A DNA stretch of 63,122 nt from NCBI RefSeq assembly GCF_000702165.1, contig NZ_JNKU01000006.1:1-63122 (forward strand), given 5' to 3'. The position numbers were made by a program, and so were the translations under genes. Below the pieces are notes generated by a model that was not told the DNA's origin, did no database searches, and saw only the letters and a program-made list of their open reading frames with translations. Every line of letters starts with the position of its first letter. Within the stretch, counting starts at the first letter, position 1. Shown piece after piece: positions 35,397-45,987 of the stretch. Source of the DNA: Sharpea azabuensis DSM 18934 (GTDB lineage: Bacteria; Bacillota_I; Bacilli_A; Erysipelotrichales; Coprobacillaceae).

Positions 35397-38030
35397 ATGC
35401 AGATTATTGAAGGCTTTGATCTCTATCACAAGCTTGACACACTTGCTAAAGAGATTGCCAATACATCAACACCTACAGTTATCATCACAGAACATCCTGA
35501 ATATGTCGAAGACATATTCTTACATCATACTGATGTTCTTTTCAATATTGAAATCAAGTCACTCATTAATTATGAAAGAGACTTACTCGTCAGAAAACAT
35601 ATCTTTAATACAAAGATATACAATACCCCAACACTTGTCTACAACATCAGACACATCTTACTCACAAATACATTTCAGTTTTTCAAGCTCTCAACCAATC
35701 CATATAATTTAATTGATGAAATTATTAAGGCTTTAAAACTCTTACACGAAAACAAAATACCATATGAAGATGTTGATAACGATCTTACTGCTGAAAAGCT
35801 TGCTGAACTTCAAGCTATTGATCGTTTACTTGATCTTGATGATACGTATTATTCTTTAGATGAGATTGCTCTTGATCTTATTGATGAAAGTATCAGCGAA
35901 GATATCTATGTCATTGGGGATGACTATGTTAGCTTAAGTCAACGCGCTCTCTTTACAAAGCTTGATCAATATACGCATGTCACAATGCTTTTAAGCTGTG
36001 ATAAAGAAGAGCGTCTAGAGTGTGTTCTTCATCACTTCTATGAAGGGACTTACATCAACTATCATACCGATCAAGATATCATTGCCAAGCATCTCTTTGA
36101 TATTGTCCCTGTTAATAAGATTGGTGAAGCTCATGTGATTAGAGGTGGGAATTATCGCCAGGAAGTATTAAAAGTTACAGCTGATATTAAAGAAAAGATT
36201 GTGAAAGAGAAAGCCCATTTTTCTGATTTCATGGTTATTACCAAGGATGATTTGTATCAGGATTATTTAAAGACGATCTTTGATCAATGGCATTATAGCC
36301 ATACGATTGAAGATACCACACTCTTCTATTATGATCCTTCATTCATCAAAATCAAAAACGCCCTCCCTACTATGCAGGCACAGACATTCCATGATATCAG
36401 TCATGAACTCCTTCAGCTTGATCTCAATAATGACTATAAAGATTTACTTATGCAATTTGATAGTGATGATCCTATTACCCCCTATGAATTCTTCTACTTC
36501 CTTGTACATATCTTAAGCAGTCATCAAGCGAGTGAGCCTATTCATGATGCCATTATCGTAACTGACTTCAAACACGCCTTAAGTGCATCACCTAAGCATC
36601 TCTATATTCTTGGCTTAAATGAAGGCAGTGTTCCTGAAATCATTAGTGATGAAGGTATTCTTCTTGAAGAAGATTTCAATCATATGACAGTTCGCCCTCT
36701 TTCTTTAATTGAACGTCAGGGGCTGATCTATATGCAGATTATTCGTACACTTCACAATCCTTTACGCTCTCTTACCCTTTCTTACAGCAATGCTGATATG
36801 GATGGCAAGGAGGTTATGAAGTCTACCCTTATGACTCGTTTTGAAGATCTTTATGAACTCACTGAACCTTCTATTAATATGATGATACATCATGAACAGC
36901 TCTATTTAAGGGGTTCAAGACTGCCTGATCATCCTATTAATGAAGCTATTGATGACTATATTGCTTCTAAGAATAACGCTAAAATCATTGATGAAGTTTA
37001 TCGTGATCGTCTTGGTAAGGGTATGAGTGTAAGTCGCATGGAAACTTACAACAAGTGCCCATTCCAGTATTATCTTAAATATGGCTTACGTATTTATCCA
37101 CGTATTGATGATAGTCTTAAGCCTACTGAATTAGGTTCACTTGCCCATTATATTATGGAAAAATGTCTGGATGATCCTGAACATGTTCATGAACATGCCT
37201 TTGATTATATTCATGATCATCTTGAAAAGAAATATCAAGCGAATATGATCAATAAATTCTTTATTGATCACTTAGTTGAAGATATGAAGGTGAATGTTAG
37301 GGTTGTAAGAAATCAGTTGGATCATGATGCCTTTACTGTGACAGGATACGAACAGCCTATTCAGGGATTGTTTGGCGATATTCCTGTTGGTGGGATTATT
37401 GATCGTGTTGATTGTTTTGAGCACTATATGCGTATTATTGATTATAAGAGCGGGGATAAGGATCTTAATCTTGACTTTGCGGCTCAGGGCTTCAATATCC
37501 AGATGCTTGTCTATCTCGACTTGTTGAAGAAAGAGACAAAACTAGATCCTGGAGCTATTCTTTATTATTCAATGAAACGCCGTATTCTAACGCATGCGAT
37601 TGATAAGAAATATACCCTTCACTCGGCCTTTGACCTGAATAAATATCATGCCCAGTTTACAATGAAAGGCTATGTCATTGATGATGAGAAGTATACAGTC
37701 ACAAATGCTTGTGATATAGCTTCCATTCCTGTTAATTTAAAAAAAGATGGTACACCTGATAAACACAGTCATATTATTTCCCAGGAGAAATTGGATTTTA
37801 TCATGAAACTCATTACAGACTATATTACTGAACTCTATGAAAAACTAAGAGCGGGCAATATTCCTATTCTTCCAACTCAGTCTGACAACAATAATCCATC
37901 CATCTATCCATGTACATTCTGTGATTATAAGAGCGTTTGTCTTTTTGATGTCTTCTACAATGAAAACAGGCTCATCAAAAGCAAATATCTCAGCACTTTA
38001 AAGGAGGAGGAAGCAAATGAGCAGCTTTAA
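35397..38030 (+). CDS. addB: ATP-dependent helicase/nuclease subunit B (AddB-like)
   Basis: 877 aa. The C-terminal RecB-family nuclease domain shows MSVSRMETYNKCPFQYYL, GGIIDRVDCFEHYMRIIDYKSG and YPCTFCDYKSVC. Cys554 with Cys839, Cys842 and Cys848 reproduce the AddB iron-sulfur pattern. No Walker A motif is visible at the N-terminus, where AddB of B. subtilis has one, and the protein is about 290 residues shorter. It should partner AddA in end resection and recombination repair. GAGG precedes ATG 35397; it overlaps addA by 14 bases. Confidence 0.88.
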   Translation: MQIIEGFDLYHKLDTLAKEIANTSTPTVIITEHPEYVEDIFLHHTDVLFNIEIKSLINYERDLLVRKHIFNTKIYNTPTLVYNIRHILLTNTFQFFKLSTNPYNLIDEIIKALKLLHENKIPYEDVDNDLTAEKLAELQAIDRLLDLDDTYYSLDEIALDLIDESISEDIYVIGDDYVSLSQRALFTKLDQYTHVTMLLSCDKEERLECVLHHFYEGTYINYHTDQDIIAKHLFDIVPVNKIGEAHVIRGGNYRQEVLKVTADIKEKIVKEKAHFSDFMVITKDDLYQDYLKTIFDQWHYSHTIEDTTLFYYDPSFIKIKNALPTMQAQTFHDISHELLQLDLNNDYKDLLMQFDSDDPITPYEFFYFLVHILSSHQASEPIHDAIIVTDFKHALSASPKHLYILGLNEGSVPEIISDEGILLEEDFNHMTVRPLSLIERQGLIYMQIIRTLHNPLRSLTLSYSNADMDGKEVMKSTLMTRFEDLYELTEPSINMMIHHEQLYLRGSRLPDHPINEAIDDYIASKNNAKIIDEVYRDRLGKGMSVSRMETYNKCPFQYYLKYGLRIYPRIDDSLKPTELGSLAHYIMEKCLDDPEHVHEHAFDYIHDHLEKKYQANMINKFFIDHLVEDMKVNVRVVRNQLDHDAFTVTGYEQPIQGLFGDIPVGGIIDRVDCFEHYMRIIDYKSGDKDLNLDFAAQGFNIQMLVYLDLLKKETKLDPGAILYYSMKRRILTHAIDKKYTLHSAFDLNKYHAQFTMKGYVIDDEKYTVTNACDIASIPVNLKKDGTPDKHSHIISQEKLDFIMKLITDYITELYEKLRAGNIPILPTQSDNNNPSIYPCTFCDYKSVCLFDVFYNENRLIKSKYLSTLKEEEANEQL

Positions 38031-41000
38031 TAAAGAACAAGAACAAGCGATTATGACAAGGGGCAAGACGATTCTTGTCAGTGCGCCAGCTGGTTCAGGT
38101 AAGACAAGAATTCTTGTTGAAAGAATGCGTCGTTTAATTGAAGAAGACCGTTATGAAATAGATAACTTTCTTGTCTTAACTTTCACTGATGCCGCTGGTA
38201 AGGAAATGAAGCAACGCTTAAGCTTGCAGCTTCATGAAGACTTAGCTGATTCATCTATTGACGATGATACAAAAACTCATATTGAACGCCAGCTTCTCAA
38301 GCTTCCCCAGTCCTATATGACAACCTTCGACTCTTTCTGTAAGGCATTACTTGAGAAATATGGCTATCTTGTTGGAGTTATGCCTGGCTTTGAAGTCAAT
38401 GCTTCACCTGAGCTTATTCAAAGTACTGTTCTTGATCAATGTTTTGATAAATGGATAGTTAATCCCAAGTTTCAGGATTATATCCGCCGTCATAACTTAA
38501 AAAATAACTTTGATGACTTAAAAAAAACGCTCATTAACTACAATGCTTCCACAGGTTCCTATGTCAACTTTCAGGAAACTTTACAAGAATTCTATAATAC
38601 TTACTATCACATCGATGATTTCTCATCTTCACCCATCTTTGACTTACTTGTAAGAAGCTATAAGGATGCTTTTGAAGATGCCCTTTCTAACTACAATACG
38701 CTAGAGAACTATTGTTCTAAAGAGAATTTTGAATGCTTCTTTACTGGCAATGAAAAGAAAGTATCGATTGCCGAATCGCTTAGTACATATCTTATGAGTC
38801 ATGTTGATGCCTTTAAGCACAGATTAACTTATGATACGTTCTTATCCTTACTCAAAGACAAGCCTGCACCTTCTGCCAATATGGCCTGGAAGGATATGGG
38901 TCTAGAAAGTGGTGATGAAAAACGTAAACGTTATGATGATTTGAAGAAGAGAGTTATGGCTCCAATCAATGACCTGAAGGATATCATCTGGATTAAGGAT
39001 CTTAATGAATTTGAAGAGCTTTTAAACTTAAGCTTTCAAGATATTCAGTTCTTGCTTGGAAAAGATGGCTTGCTGGAATCCTTCCAGGCTGCCTATCTTG
39101 AGGAAAAGAAGCGCCTCAATCAGCTTGACTTCCATGATTTAGAAGAATATGCCACAAGACTGCTTTCAGATAATCTTCCTGTACTTAAAACAATCAATGC
39201 CTCACTTAAGGAAATCATGCTTGATGAATATCAGGATACAAACCAGATACAGGAAAACCTTGTCTTGAAGCTGGCTGGACAAGCTCATGATTGTCAAGGT
39301 TTACAGGTTGTACCAATGTTTATGGTTGGTGATATGAAACAATCCATCTATCGTTTCCGTCAGGCAGATCCAAGAATCTTTAAAGAAAAGTTTGATACCT
39401 ATGTGCCTTATGAAAATGCAACTGAGCAAGATAAGTTTATTCGTATTGATTTAAAACATAACTATCGTAGTGAGAAGGCTGTTCTTGATAGTATTAATTA
39501 TATTTTTGATTGTATTATGGATAATGAAATTGGTGGACTTGAATATTTCAATGATCCTAATGCCCTTTTAAGATATGATTATGTCGTTAAAAAGAAGAGC
39601 TTAGAAGAATTAAGCCAGATTCATGACTATGATAGCGAAGTGATGATTGGATTTAGCGAGAAAACAAAAGAGTATACAAAATCTGAACTTGAAGCCCACA
39701 TGATTGCTTCTAAGATCATCAAGATGCACGAAGAAGAAGGCTATGAATTCAAAGACTTTGCCATCTTAATGCGTAATACAACAGATTTTATTACCTACAA
39801 GAAAATCTTTGAAAGCTATGGCATTCCTGCCAACATTACACTTTCCAAAGGTCTCTTTGATTCCAATGAAGCCATTTCTCTTATCGCCTTAATGAAGGCA
39901 CTTATTAATCCCAATGATGATATTGCCATGGCTAGTGTACTGCACAATAACTTTGTCTTTTCACACTTTGATGAAAATGAACTTCTTGCCATGCGTGATC
40001 AAAGCGAACAGCCAGAAAGCCTCTATGAAGATGTGAAGAAGGCAGGTACATACAAAAGTGAATGTTTTATCGATACCTTTGAAAACTTACGTAAAATAGC
40101 CTTAACATCATCGCCATATGAAACCCTCATTGCGATTCTAGAAGCAAGTCGCTATCAGGACTTTGTTGCTTCACTCATCAATGGTGAACAGCGTTCTAGT
40201 AATATCGATACTTTGGTTGAGCTTGCCCGTTCAAGTGATGAATATCGTTATCTCGAAGATTTTGTGGACTTTGTAGACTCAGGTGTTCAGAAGTCACCAG
40301 GTAAGATTGCCAGTGATGAAAGTAATGCTGTTGAATTTATGACGATACATAAATCAAAAGGTCTACAGTTTAAGGTTGTCTTCCTCTCAAATATGCAACA
40401 TAAATTTAATACAGCTGATGAAACTTCCTATATCTTAATGGATCAGGCTAATGGTATTGCTTCCAAGTATCGTCAATTCAGAGAGACGGATGAGTTTGGA
40501 AATGTTCTTGTTGAATATGAAAACCCTTATCGTAATCTCATTGGCATGGCAATTCATAAAGAAGCTATTGATGAAGAAATGCGTATTCTCTATGTTGCTT
40601 TAACCCGTGCTGAAAAGAAACTAGTAATGACTGCTGTGATCGATGATGAAACACGTCTTATCGATCTTGCAGCTAAAGTACAAGCTAACGAGAGTGACCC
40701 TAATCGTGCTTCCAACAATACCGTCATTTTCAACAATCATTTAAGAAAAGTGAATTGTTTCTTTGACTGGATCATGATGGCTTTAATGCGTCATCCTGAT
40801 ATAGAAAATGACCTAAAGTCCTACATTCCTGCAATTACTCCAAATCTTGATTTAAGACGTACTGGCTTTAAAAAGCTCAATAATGAAGAAACAGCCTTGG
40901 CACGTTTCCATCTTGAGATTAAAAGCTTAACTGAGATTACAAGCACAATATCGCAAAAACAAACACTTGATGCCATTGACCAATACCACCAGGTTCAAGA

Positions 41001-41586
41001 TTATTACAACTATGTCTACCCCTATCAAGACAAAGAACGCTCTATCGCCGTTACAAAACTACAGGCGCTAGCTGATGAAGCAGGCTTTGAACATCTCGAG
41101 AGTCAGTCATCAAGACGTGAAGATGCTTTAAGTCTTGGTACACTTGTTCATAATGTCCTTTATTATTGTCCATTTGATGAAACAGACTTTACAACACTTA
41201 TTACACGTCTCAAAGATGAAGGGATGTTTACTGATGATGAATATCAGCTTATTCATCAATACCAGCATCATCTTGATGACTTTAGAGAAAGCGATGTCTA
41301 TAAGATTATTGCGAAGAGTACATTCTATAAGGAAAAGCCGTTTCGATATTTTAATGGAGAACAAGTCATCAATGGTATCTTTGATATTGTCTTTATTCAT
41401 GGAGATGATGTCTATGTCCTAGACTACAAGACTGACCACATCACATCTTCAAATTCCTATAAGACACTACAAGATAAGCATCGCATTCAGCTAGAAACAT
41501 ATAAAGAAATACTGACTAAGCAATTTCATAAACCTGTAAAAGGTTATGTATACTATTTAGAAACAAATCAAATGATTGAAGTATAG
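38017..41586 (+). CDS. addA: ATP-dependent helicase/nuclease subunit A
   Basis: 1189 aa UvrD-type helicase plus RecB-like nuclease. Walker A is SAPAGSGKTRIL (Lys29). Further motifs are FTDAAGKEMKQRL, LDEYQDTNQIQE (Walker B), VGDMKQSIYRFRQADP, EFMTIHKSKGLQF and YVALTRAEKKL. The nuclease site is VYVLDYKTD with the following QLETYKE. Together with AddB it processes double-strand breaks up to Chi. The ribosome binding site AAGGAGGAGG lies within addB. A terminator follows the stop. Confidence 0.96.
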   Translation: MSSFNKEQEQAIMTRGKTILVSAPAGSGKTRILVERMRRLIEEDRYEIDNFLVLTFTDAAGKEMKQRLSLQLHEDLADSSIDDDTKTHIERQLLKLPQSYMTTFDSFCKALLEKYGYLVGVMPGFEVNASPELIQSTVLDQCFDKWIVNPKFQDYIRRHNLKNNFDDLKKTLINYNASTGSYVNFQETLQEFYNTYYHIDDFSSSPIFDLLVRSYKDAFEDALSNYNTLENYCSKENFECFFTGNEKKVSIAESLSTYLMSHVDAFKHRLTYDTFLSLLKDKPAPSANMAWKDMGLESGDEKRKRYDDLKKRVMAPINDLKDIIWIKDLNEFEELLNLSFQDIQFLLGKDGLLESFQAAYLEEKKRLNQLDFHDLEEYATRLLSDNLPVLKTINASLKEIMLDEYQDTNQIQENLVLKLAGQAHDCQGLQVVPMFMVGDMKQSIYRFRQADPRIFKEKFDTYVPYENATEQDKFIRIDLKHNYRSEKAVLDSINYIFDCIMDNEIGGLEYFNDPNALLRYDYVVKKKSLEELSQIHDYDSEVMIGFSEKTKEYTKSELEAHMIASKIIKMHEEEGYEFKDFAILMRNTTDFITYKKIFESYGIPANITLSKGLFDSNEAISLIALMKALINPNDDIAMASVLHNNFVFSHFDENELLAMRDQSEQPESLYEDVKKAGTYKSECFIDTFENLRKIALTSSPYETLIAILEASRYQDFVASLINGEQRSSNIDTLVELARSSDEYRYLEDFVDFVDSGVQKSPGKIASDESNAVEFMTIHKSKGLQFKVVFLSNMQHKFNTADETSYILMDQANGIASKYRQFRETDEFGNVLVEYENPYRNLIGMAIHKEAIDEEMRILYVALTRAEKKLVMTAVIDDETRLIDLAAKVQANESDPNRASNNTVIFNNHLRKVNCFFDWIMMALMRHPDIENDLKSYIPAITPNLDLRRTGFKKLNNEETALARFHLEIKSLTEITSTISQKQTLDAIDQYHQVQDYYNYVYPYQDKERSIAVTKLQALADEAGFEHLESQSSRREDALSLGTLVHNVLYYCPFDETDFTTLITRLKDEGMFTDDEYQLIHQYQHHLDDFRESDVYKIIAKSTFYKEKPFRYFNGEQVINGIFDIVFIHGDDVYVLDYKTDHITSSNSYKTLQDKHRIQLETYKEILTKQFHKPVKGYVYYLETNQMIEV

Positions 41587-41617
41587 GGGAAATTATTGCT
41601 TATTTCCCTTACTTTTT
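41587..41617 (+). terminator. Terminator of addBA
   Basis: GGGAAAT and ATTTCCC pair around TATTGCTT, followed by a T-run after TTAC. Confidence 0.75.
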
Positions 41618-41664
41618 GTAGAATTAAAGAGACAGGATAGTTAGGAAAAGGAAGAGGTTAGAAT

Positions 41665-42399
41665 ATGAGATTTGTAGAATATGGCAATCCAAAATTACCA
41701 ACGATTATGTTGGTGCATGATATTGGATTATCTTATTGGGCTTATGCGGATATCAAGGAAGAGCTTGCGAAAGAATACCATGTTGTCTTACCGATACTTG
41801 ATGGCATTGATGAAGAGTTTCAGTCAATTGAAGATGAAGCAAATAAGATCATGATGTTTATTCATAATAAATGTGATGGTCATGTCTATGCATTAGGTGG
41901 TTTGGCTTTTGGCGCCAAGATTGTCCTTGAAGTCCTCAGCAAGAATTCTAATATCGCAAGTTATGCGATTATTGAGAGTGTTGACCTCTATCCTACAAAA
42001 GGCCTTTCTTCCCTTGCCCCTAAGGTAGCTTTATCGATTTCCAATCTCACAAAATATCGCTGGTTTACATCTCGTCAGGCTGCTGCTACTGGTCTTCCAA
42101 AGGAACTTAATACACGTTATCATGAAACGCTTAAGAGTATTTCAAGTGTTTCTTTTGAACACTATATTGAAGAAGAGTATAAATTTACTTTACCTCCTAC
42201 ATTAAAGAATACTTCGGCAAGAACATTGATTATCTTTGGTGAAAAGGAGCCACATAATACACGTCTATCAGCACGTCTGATTAATGAGACGATTCCATAT
42301 AGTCAAATGTATCAGATTCTTGGTATGACACATGGGCAGTTCTCTTTGCAGCATCCTCATCACTATGTCCGTTTATTAAAACGTTTATTTAGAAACTAA
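41665..42399 (+). CDS. Alpha/beta hydrolase-fold protein, nucleophile replaced
   Basis: 244 aa. TIMLVHDIGLSYWAYADI is the oxyanion region and ALGGLAFGAK is at the nucleophile elbow, where G-x-S-x-G reads GLAFG: Ala replaces Ser. A C-terminal GMTHGQFSLQHP provides a His. It probably cannot use a Ser triad and may be a binding protein or an uncommon enzyme. It has GGAAGAGG upstream, and a terminator separates it from addA. Confidence 0.78.
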   Translation: MRFVEYGNPKLPTIMLVHDIGLSYWAYADIKEELAKEYHVVLPILDGIDEEFQSIEDEANKIMMFIHNKCDGHVYALGGLAFGAKIVLEVLSKNSNIASYAIIESVDLYPTKGLSSLAPKVALSISNLTKYRWFTSRQAAATGLPKELNTRYHETLKSISSVSFEHYIEEEYKFTLPPTLKNTSARTLIIFGEKEPHNTRLSARLINETIPYSQMYQILGMTHGQFSLQHPHHYVRLLKRLFRN

Positions 42400-42426
42400 G
42401 GCTGGTTATCCAGTCTTTTCTTTTCG

Positions 42427-42458
42427 CAAAAAAACAGCTAGCATGACGCTAACTGTTT
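42427..42458 (-). terminator. Terminator of the ABC transporter operon
   Basis: On the minus strand AACAG-T-TAGC and GCTA-G-CTGTT pair around GTCAT, followed by T7. The stop codon at 42449 is in the hairpin. Confidence 0.78.
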
Positions 42459-44194
42459 GTAGAAGTATCGAATTGTGAATAATAAAGCTTATGATAGAAG
42501 CCATGCTGGGCAAGCAATTCCTGATGTGTGCCCTGTTCAAGAATATGGCCATCATTCATGACAATAATCTTATCTGCCTTTTCAATTGTCGAAAGACGAT
42601 GGGCAACAATGAAAGTTGTTCTGCCCTTCATCATTTCATCAAAGGCTGACTGAATCTGACGTTCTGTTCTTGTATCAATCGATGATGTTGCTTCATCCAA
42701 TATCAACATTGGTGGATCAGCCAACATGATACGGGCAATACATAATAACTGACGCTGGCCCTGGGAGAGGTTGCTGCCTTCTTCTTGAAGCAAAGCATCG
42801 TAACCATCTTTAAGCTGCATAATGAATTTATGGGCATGGGCATTCTTGGCTGCCTGAATGATTTGTTCATCCGTTGGATTTGTAGAACCATAGGCAATAT
42901 TGTCCTTAATTGAGCCCTTGAAAAGCCATGTATCCTGTAAAACCATGCCATAGAGGGAACGCATATAATGGCGGTCCATATCTTGGATATTGACGCCATC
43001 AATAGTAATGGTTCCCTTTAATGGCTCATAGAAACGCATCAACAAGTTAATCAATGTTGTTTTACCACATCCTGTTGGACCAACAATTGCGATTGTCTGA
43101 CCTGCCTTAACATCAAGATGAAAGTCTTCAATAAGTGGTTTTTCAGGTACATAGGAGAATTGAAGTGAATCAATCTTAATATCACCTTGTGGATGTTCTA
43201 TTGTACTAGCATTTCTTGGTTCAACAATTTCATCCTCATCAATAATCTTAAAGACACGATCAGCACAGGCTAAGGCTGTCTCTAGTTCAGTAAAGACATT
43301 GGAGATATCATTGAATGGCTTTGTATACTGGTTGGCATAAGTTAAGAATGAAGAAAGTGCACCAACTGTAATACCACCATTTAGTACTGTGAAAGCACCA
43401 AAGATTGTCACAGCTGCATAGACAATGGCATTCACGAAACGTGTTGAAGGGTTGACAAGTGCACCTAAGAACTGACTCTTGACACCACTGACAAATAGAC
43501 GCTGATTGATTTCATCAAAAGCTGCTTTATTGACTTCCTCATGTGAGAAAGCCTTAACAACCTTCTGATTACCAATCATCTCTTCTACATAACCAGAAAG
43601 CTCACCACGTATAGCTAACTGTTCCTGGAAATATTTATAGACTCTTGTGGCTATCTGGCTTGAGACGATTAAGGAAATAGGTGTTAATATGATTACAATT
43701 AATGCAATCTTGATATTAATGGCCAGCATGAAGCCTATTGTCCCAATGATGGTTGCTACTCCGGCAAAGAGATTTGTAAAGCCCTGCAGCAAGCCATCAG
43801 AAATTAAATCAATATCTGCAATCATACGGCTCATAAGATCACCATGAGAATGAGAATCGATATATTTAAGGGGTAAAGCATGATATTTCGCAAATAACTG
43901 ATCACGTAAATCTTTCGTAATTTCGAATGTCATCTTTGAAGAAAAACGACCAACAAGATAATTAGTGATAGCAGCTAGAATAACAGTAATAATAATCTGT
44001 ACAATACGAATAGAAAGATAAGAGAAATTGACTTTTCCTTTACCAATCATTGTATCAATAGCACGACCAATGAGCACTGGTGTCATCAAAGTAAAAACGA
44101 TATTGATAGCAGAGAAGATTAAGGCAAAGATAAGATAGGATTTATAAGGAGAGATAAAACGCATTAGGCGTATGAGTGTATTTTTATTTTTCAT
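42449..44194 (-). CDS. ABC multidrug/lipid exporter half-transporter, catalytic Walker B form
   Basis: 581 aa: six membrane helices (about 15-315), then a nucleotide-binding domain with GPTGCGKTT (Walker A), LSQGQRQLLCIA (signature, Gln replacing Gly) and MLILDEATSSID (Walker B with the catalytic Glu). The upstream partner has the opposite mix, so the two probably form a heterodimer with one degenerate ATP site, like BmrCD/LmrCD. The substrate is unknown. The genes overlap by 11 bases. Confidence 0.94.
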   Translation of the reverse strand: MKNKNTLIRLMRFISPYKSYLIFALIFSAINIVFTLMTPVLIGRAIDTMIGKGKVNFSYLSIRIVQIIITVILAAITNYLVGRFSSKMTFEITKDLRDQLFAKYHALPLKYIDSHSHGDLMSRMIADIDLISDGLLQGFTNLFAGVATIIGTIGFMLAINIKIALIVIILTPISLIVSSQIATRVYKYFQEQLAIRGELSGYVEEMIGNQKVVKAFSHEEVNKAAFDEINQRLFVSGVKSQFLGALVNPSTRFVNAIVYAAVTIFGAFTVLNGGITVGALSSFLTYANQYTKPFNDISNVFTELETALACADRVFKIIDEDEIVEPRNASTIEHPQGDIKIDSLQFSYVPEKPLIEDFHLDVKAGQTIAIVGPTGCGKTTLINLLMRFYEPLKGTITIDGVNIQDMDRHYMRSLYGMVLQDTWLFKGSIKDNIAYGSTNPTDEQIIQAAKNAHAHKFIMQLKDGYDALLQEEGSNLSQGQRQLLCIARIMLADPPMLILDEATSSIDTRTERQIQSAFDEMMKGRTTFIVAHRLSTIEKADKIIVMNDGHILEQGTHQELLAQHGFYHKLYYSQFDTSTNS

Positions 44195-45896
44195 TGTTCT
44201 CTCCTTCCATCTGTGATTTCACAATTTCTTGATAGAGCGTACATGTCTGTAAGAGTTCATCATGTGTACCCATTGCCGCAAGCTTACCATGATCTAGGAC
44301 AAGAATCTTGTCCGAATTCATAATGGCAGAGACACGCTGGGAAACGATGATGGATGTTGCATGCATTTTCTTGATATCTCGACGAAGTTTTGCATCGGTC
44401 GCAAAATCAAGGGCACTTGCTGAATCATCAAGAATGAGAATTTCTGGCTTTCTGACAAGAGCTCTCGCAATTGTCAGGCGCTGACGCTGTCCACCAGAGA
44501 CATTCTTTCCGCCTGCTTCTATCTTTGTTTTTAAGCCATCAGGTAACTTGTCGATAAATTCCTTTGCCTGGGATATCTTGATGGCATTATTGAGATCTTC
44601 ATCACTTGCACTGCTATTGCCCCAAAGCAAGTTCTCTTTAATTGTGCCACTAAAGAGTGTTGCTGACTGGGGAACAATACCAATCATATGTCGCAATGTA
44701 TCGTAATGGTAATCTTCGATAGGTTGATCCTTAATGAGAATACGACCTTCTGTGGCATCATAGAAACGAGGAATCAAATTAACGAGCGTACTCTTGCCTG
44801 AACCAGTACCGCCAATAATACCCACTGTTTCTCCTTCATTAATAGTAAATGAAAGATGCTCAAGAGCCTGACCTTCTTTATAGCTGAAGCTTACATCGTC
44901 AAATGTAATGAGGTGGTTGTAGCTATCAGGCATATCTTGACTTCCTTCAACCATATTTGGCTTAAGACTTAAAACTTCCTGAACACGCTGTGAAGCTGCT
45001 GTCGCCTTGACATAAATAAGAATAACATTCGCAAAGGCATACATAGAAAGCATAATTGCGTTCATATAGTTAATTAAGGCAATAACTTCCCCCTGTGTTA
45101 ATGTCCCTAAGTTGACTTTAATTGCACTGACATAAAGAATCAAAATAATACCTGTATTAACAATAACAGTTGTAGCCGGATTCATCAGTGATGATAAATA
45201 GCCAGCATGAACTTGTTCATCTTTTTGTGTCTTCGTCGTTTCGATAAAACGCTTCTTTTCATTTTCTTGCTTATTAAATGCACGGATAACACGTACACCG
45301 GATAAGTTTTCTCGCGTAATCAAGCTAATCTTATCCATTAACTTATTAATACGATGATAAATAGGCTGTGTGCGGCTCATGACAAAGTATATAGCGAGGG
45401 CAATCAGTGGTGAGATGACTAAGAAAACTAAGCCAACCTGCCAGTTAAGAATAAAGGCCATTACAAGTGAACCTATAATGATAAATGGTGAACGTGACAG
45501 TAAGCGAATTGTCATGGCAATCGCTAATTGAAGCTGATTGACATCATTAGTGATTCTTGTAATAAGTGTAGGTGTACCTAAAGTATCCAAATCTTCATAA
45601 TCATAGTTATTGATGGCTTCAAACATATCTCTACGCATCAACGTTCCCATTCCCTGGGATGTCAAAGAGGCAAAGTATTGACAGATGATGGCTGACCCAT
45701 AGCCAGCCAAAGCTAAAACAAACATCACAATGCCCATATGAATAATATATGTCGTATTGCCTTTCGCAATACCCTGATCAATAATCTTGGCAACTACAAC
45801 GGGCACCATCAATTCAAAAAAAGCTTCAACAAGCTTAAAGAAAAAACCGAGAATGCCTTGCCATTTATAAGGCTTAAAATATTTTTTCCAGAACAT
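44184..45896 (-). CDS. ABC multidrug/lipid exporter half-transporter, degenerate Walker B form
   Basis: 570 aa with the same layout. Walker A is GGTGSGKST, the signature is canonical (VSGGQRQRLTIA), but Walker B is ILILDDSASALD with Asp in place of the catalytic Glu. This is the non-catalytic half of a heterodimeric exporter. I chose ATG 45896, preceded by AAGGAGAAGG; an in-frame TTG at 45917 is possible but lies before that site. It is the first gene of the pair and divergent from a LysR regulator. Confidence 0.93.
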   Translation of the reverse strand: MFWKKYFKPYKWQGILGFFFKLVEAFFELMVPVVVAKIIDQGIAKGNTTYIIHMGIVMFVLALAGYGSAIICQYFASLTSQGMGTLMRRDMFEAINNYDYEDLDTLGTPTLITRITNDVNQLQLAIAMTIRLLSRSPFIIIGSLVMAFILNWQVGLVFLVISPLIALAIYFVMSRTQPIYHRINKLMDKISLITRENLSGVRVIRAFNKQENEKKRFIETTKTQKDEQVHAGYLSSLMNPATTVIVNTGIILILYVSAIKVNLGTLTQGEVIALINYMNAIMLSMYAFANVILIYVKATAASQRVQEVLSLKPNMVEGSQDMPDSYNHLITFDDVSFSYKEGQALEHLSFTINEGETVGIIGGTGSGKSTLVNLIPRFYDATEGRILIKDQPIEDYHYDTLRHMIGIVPQSATLFSGTIKENLLWGNSSASDEDLNNAIKISQAKEFIDKLPDGLKTKIEAGGKNVSGGQRQRLTIARALVRKPEILILDDSASALDFATDAKLRRDIKKMHATSIIVSQRVSAIMNSDKILVLDHGKLAAMGTHDELLQTCTLYQEIVKSQMEGENNEK

Positions 45897-45987
45897 TTTC
45901 CTTCTCCTTCTTGTCAAATTATAAGTTTTTTAGTATTATATTACAAATATATGTTAGATATTAATATTATACGTAGGAGATATGCTT

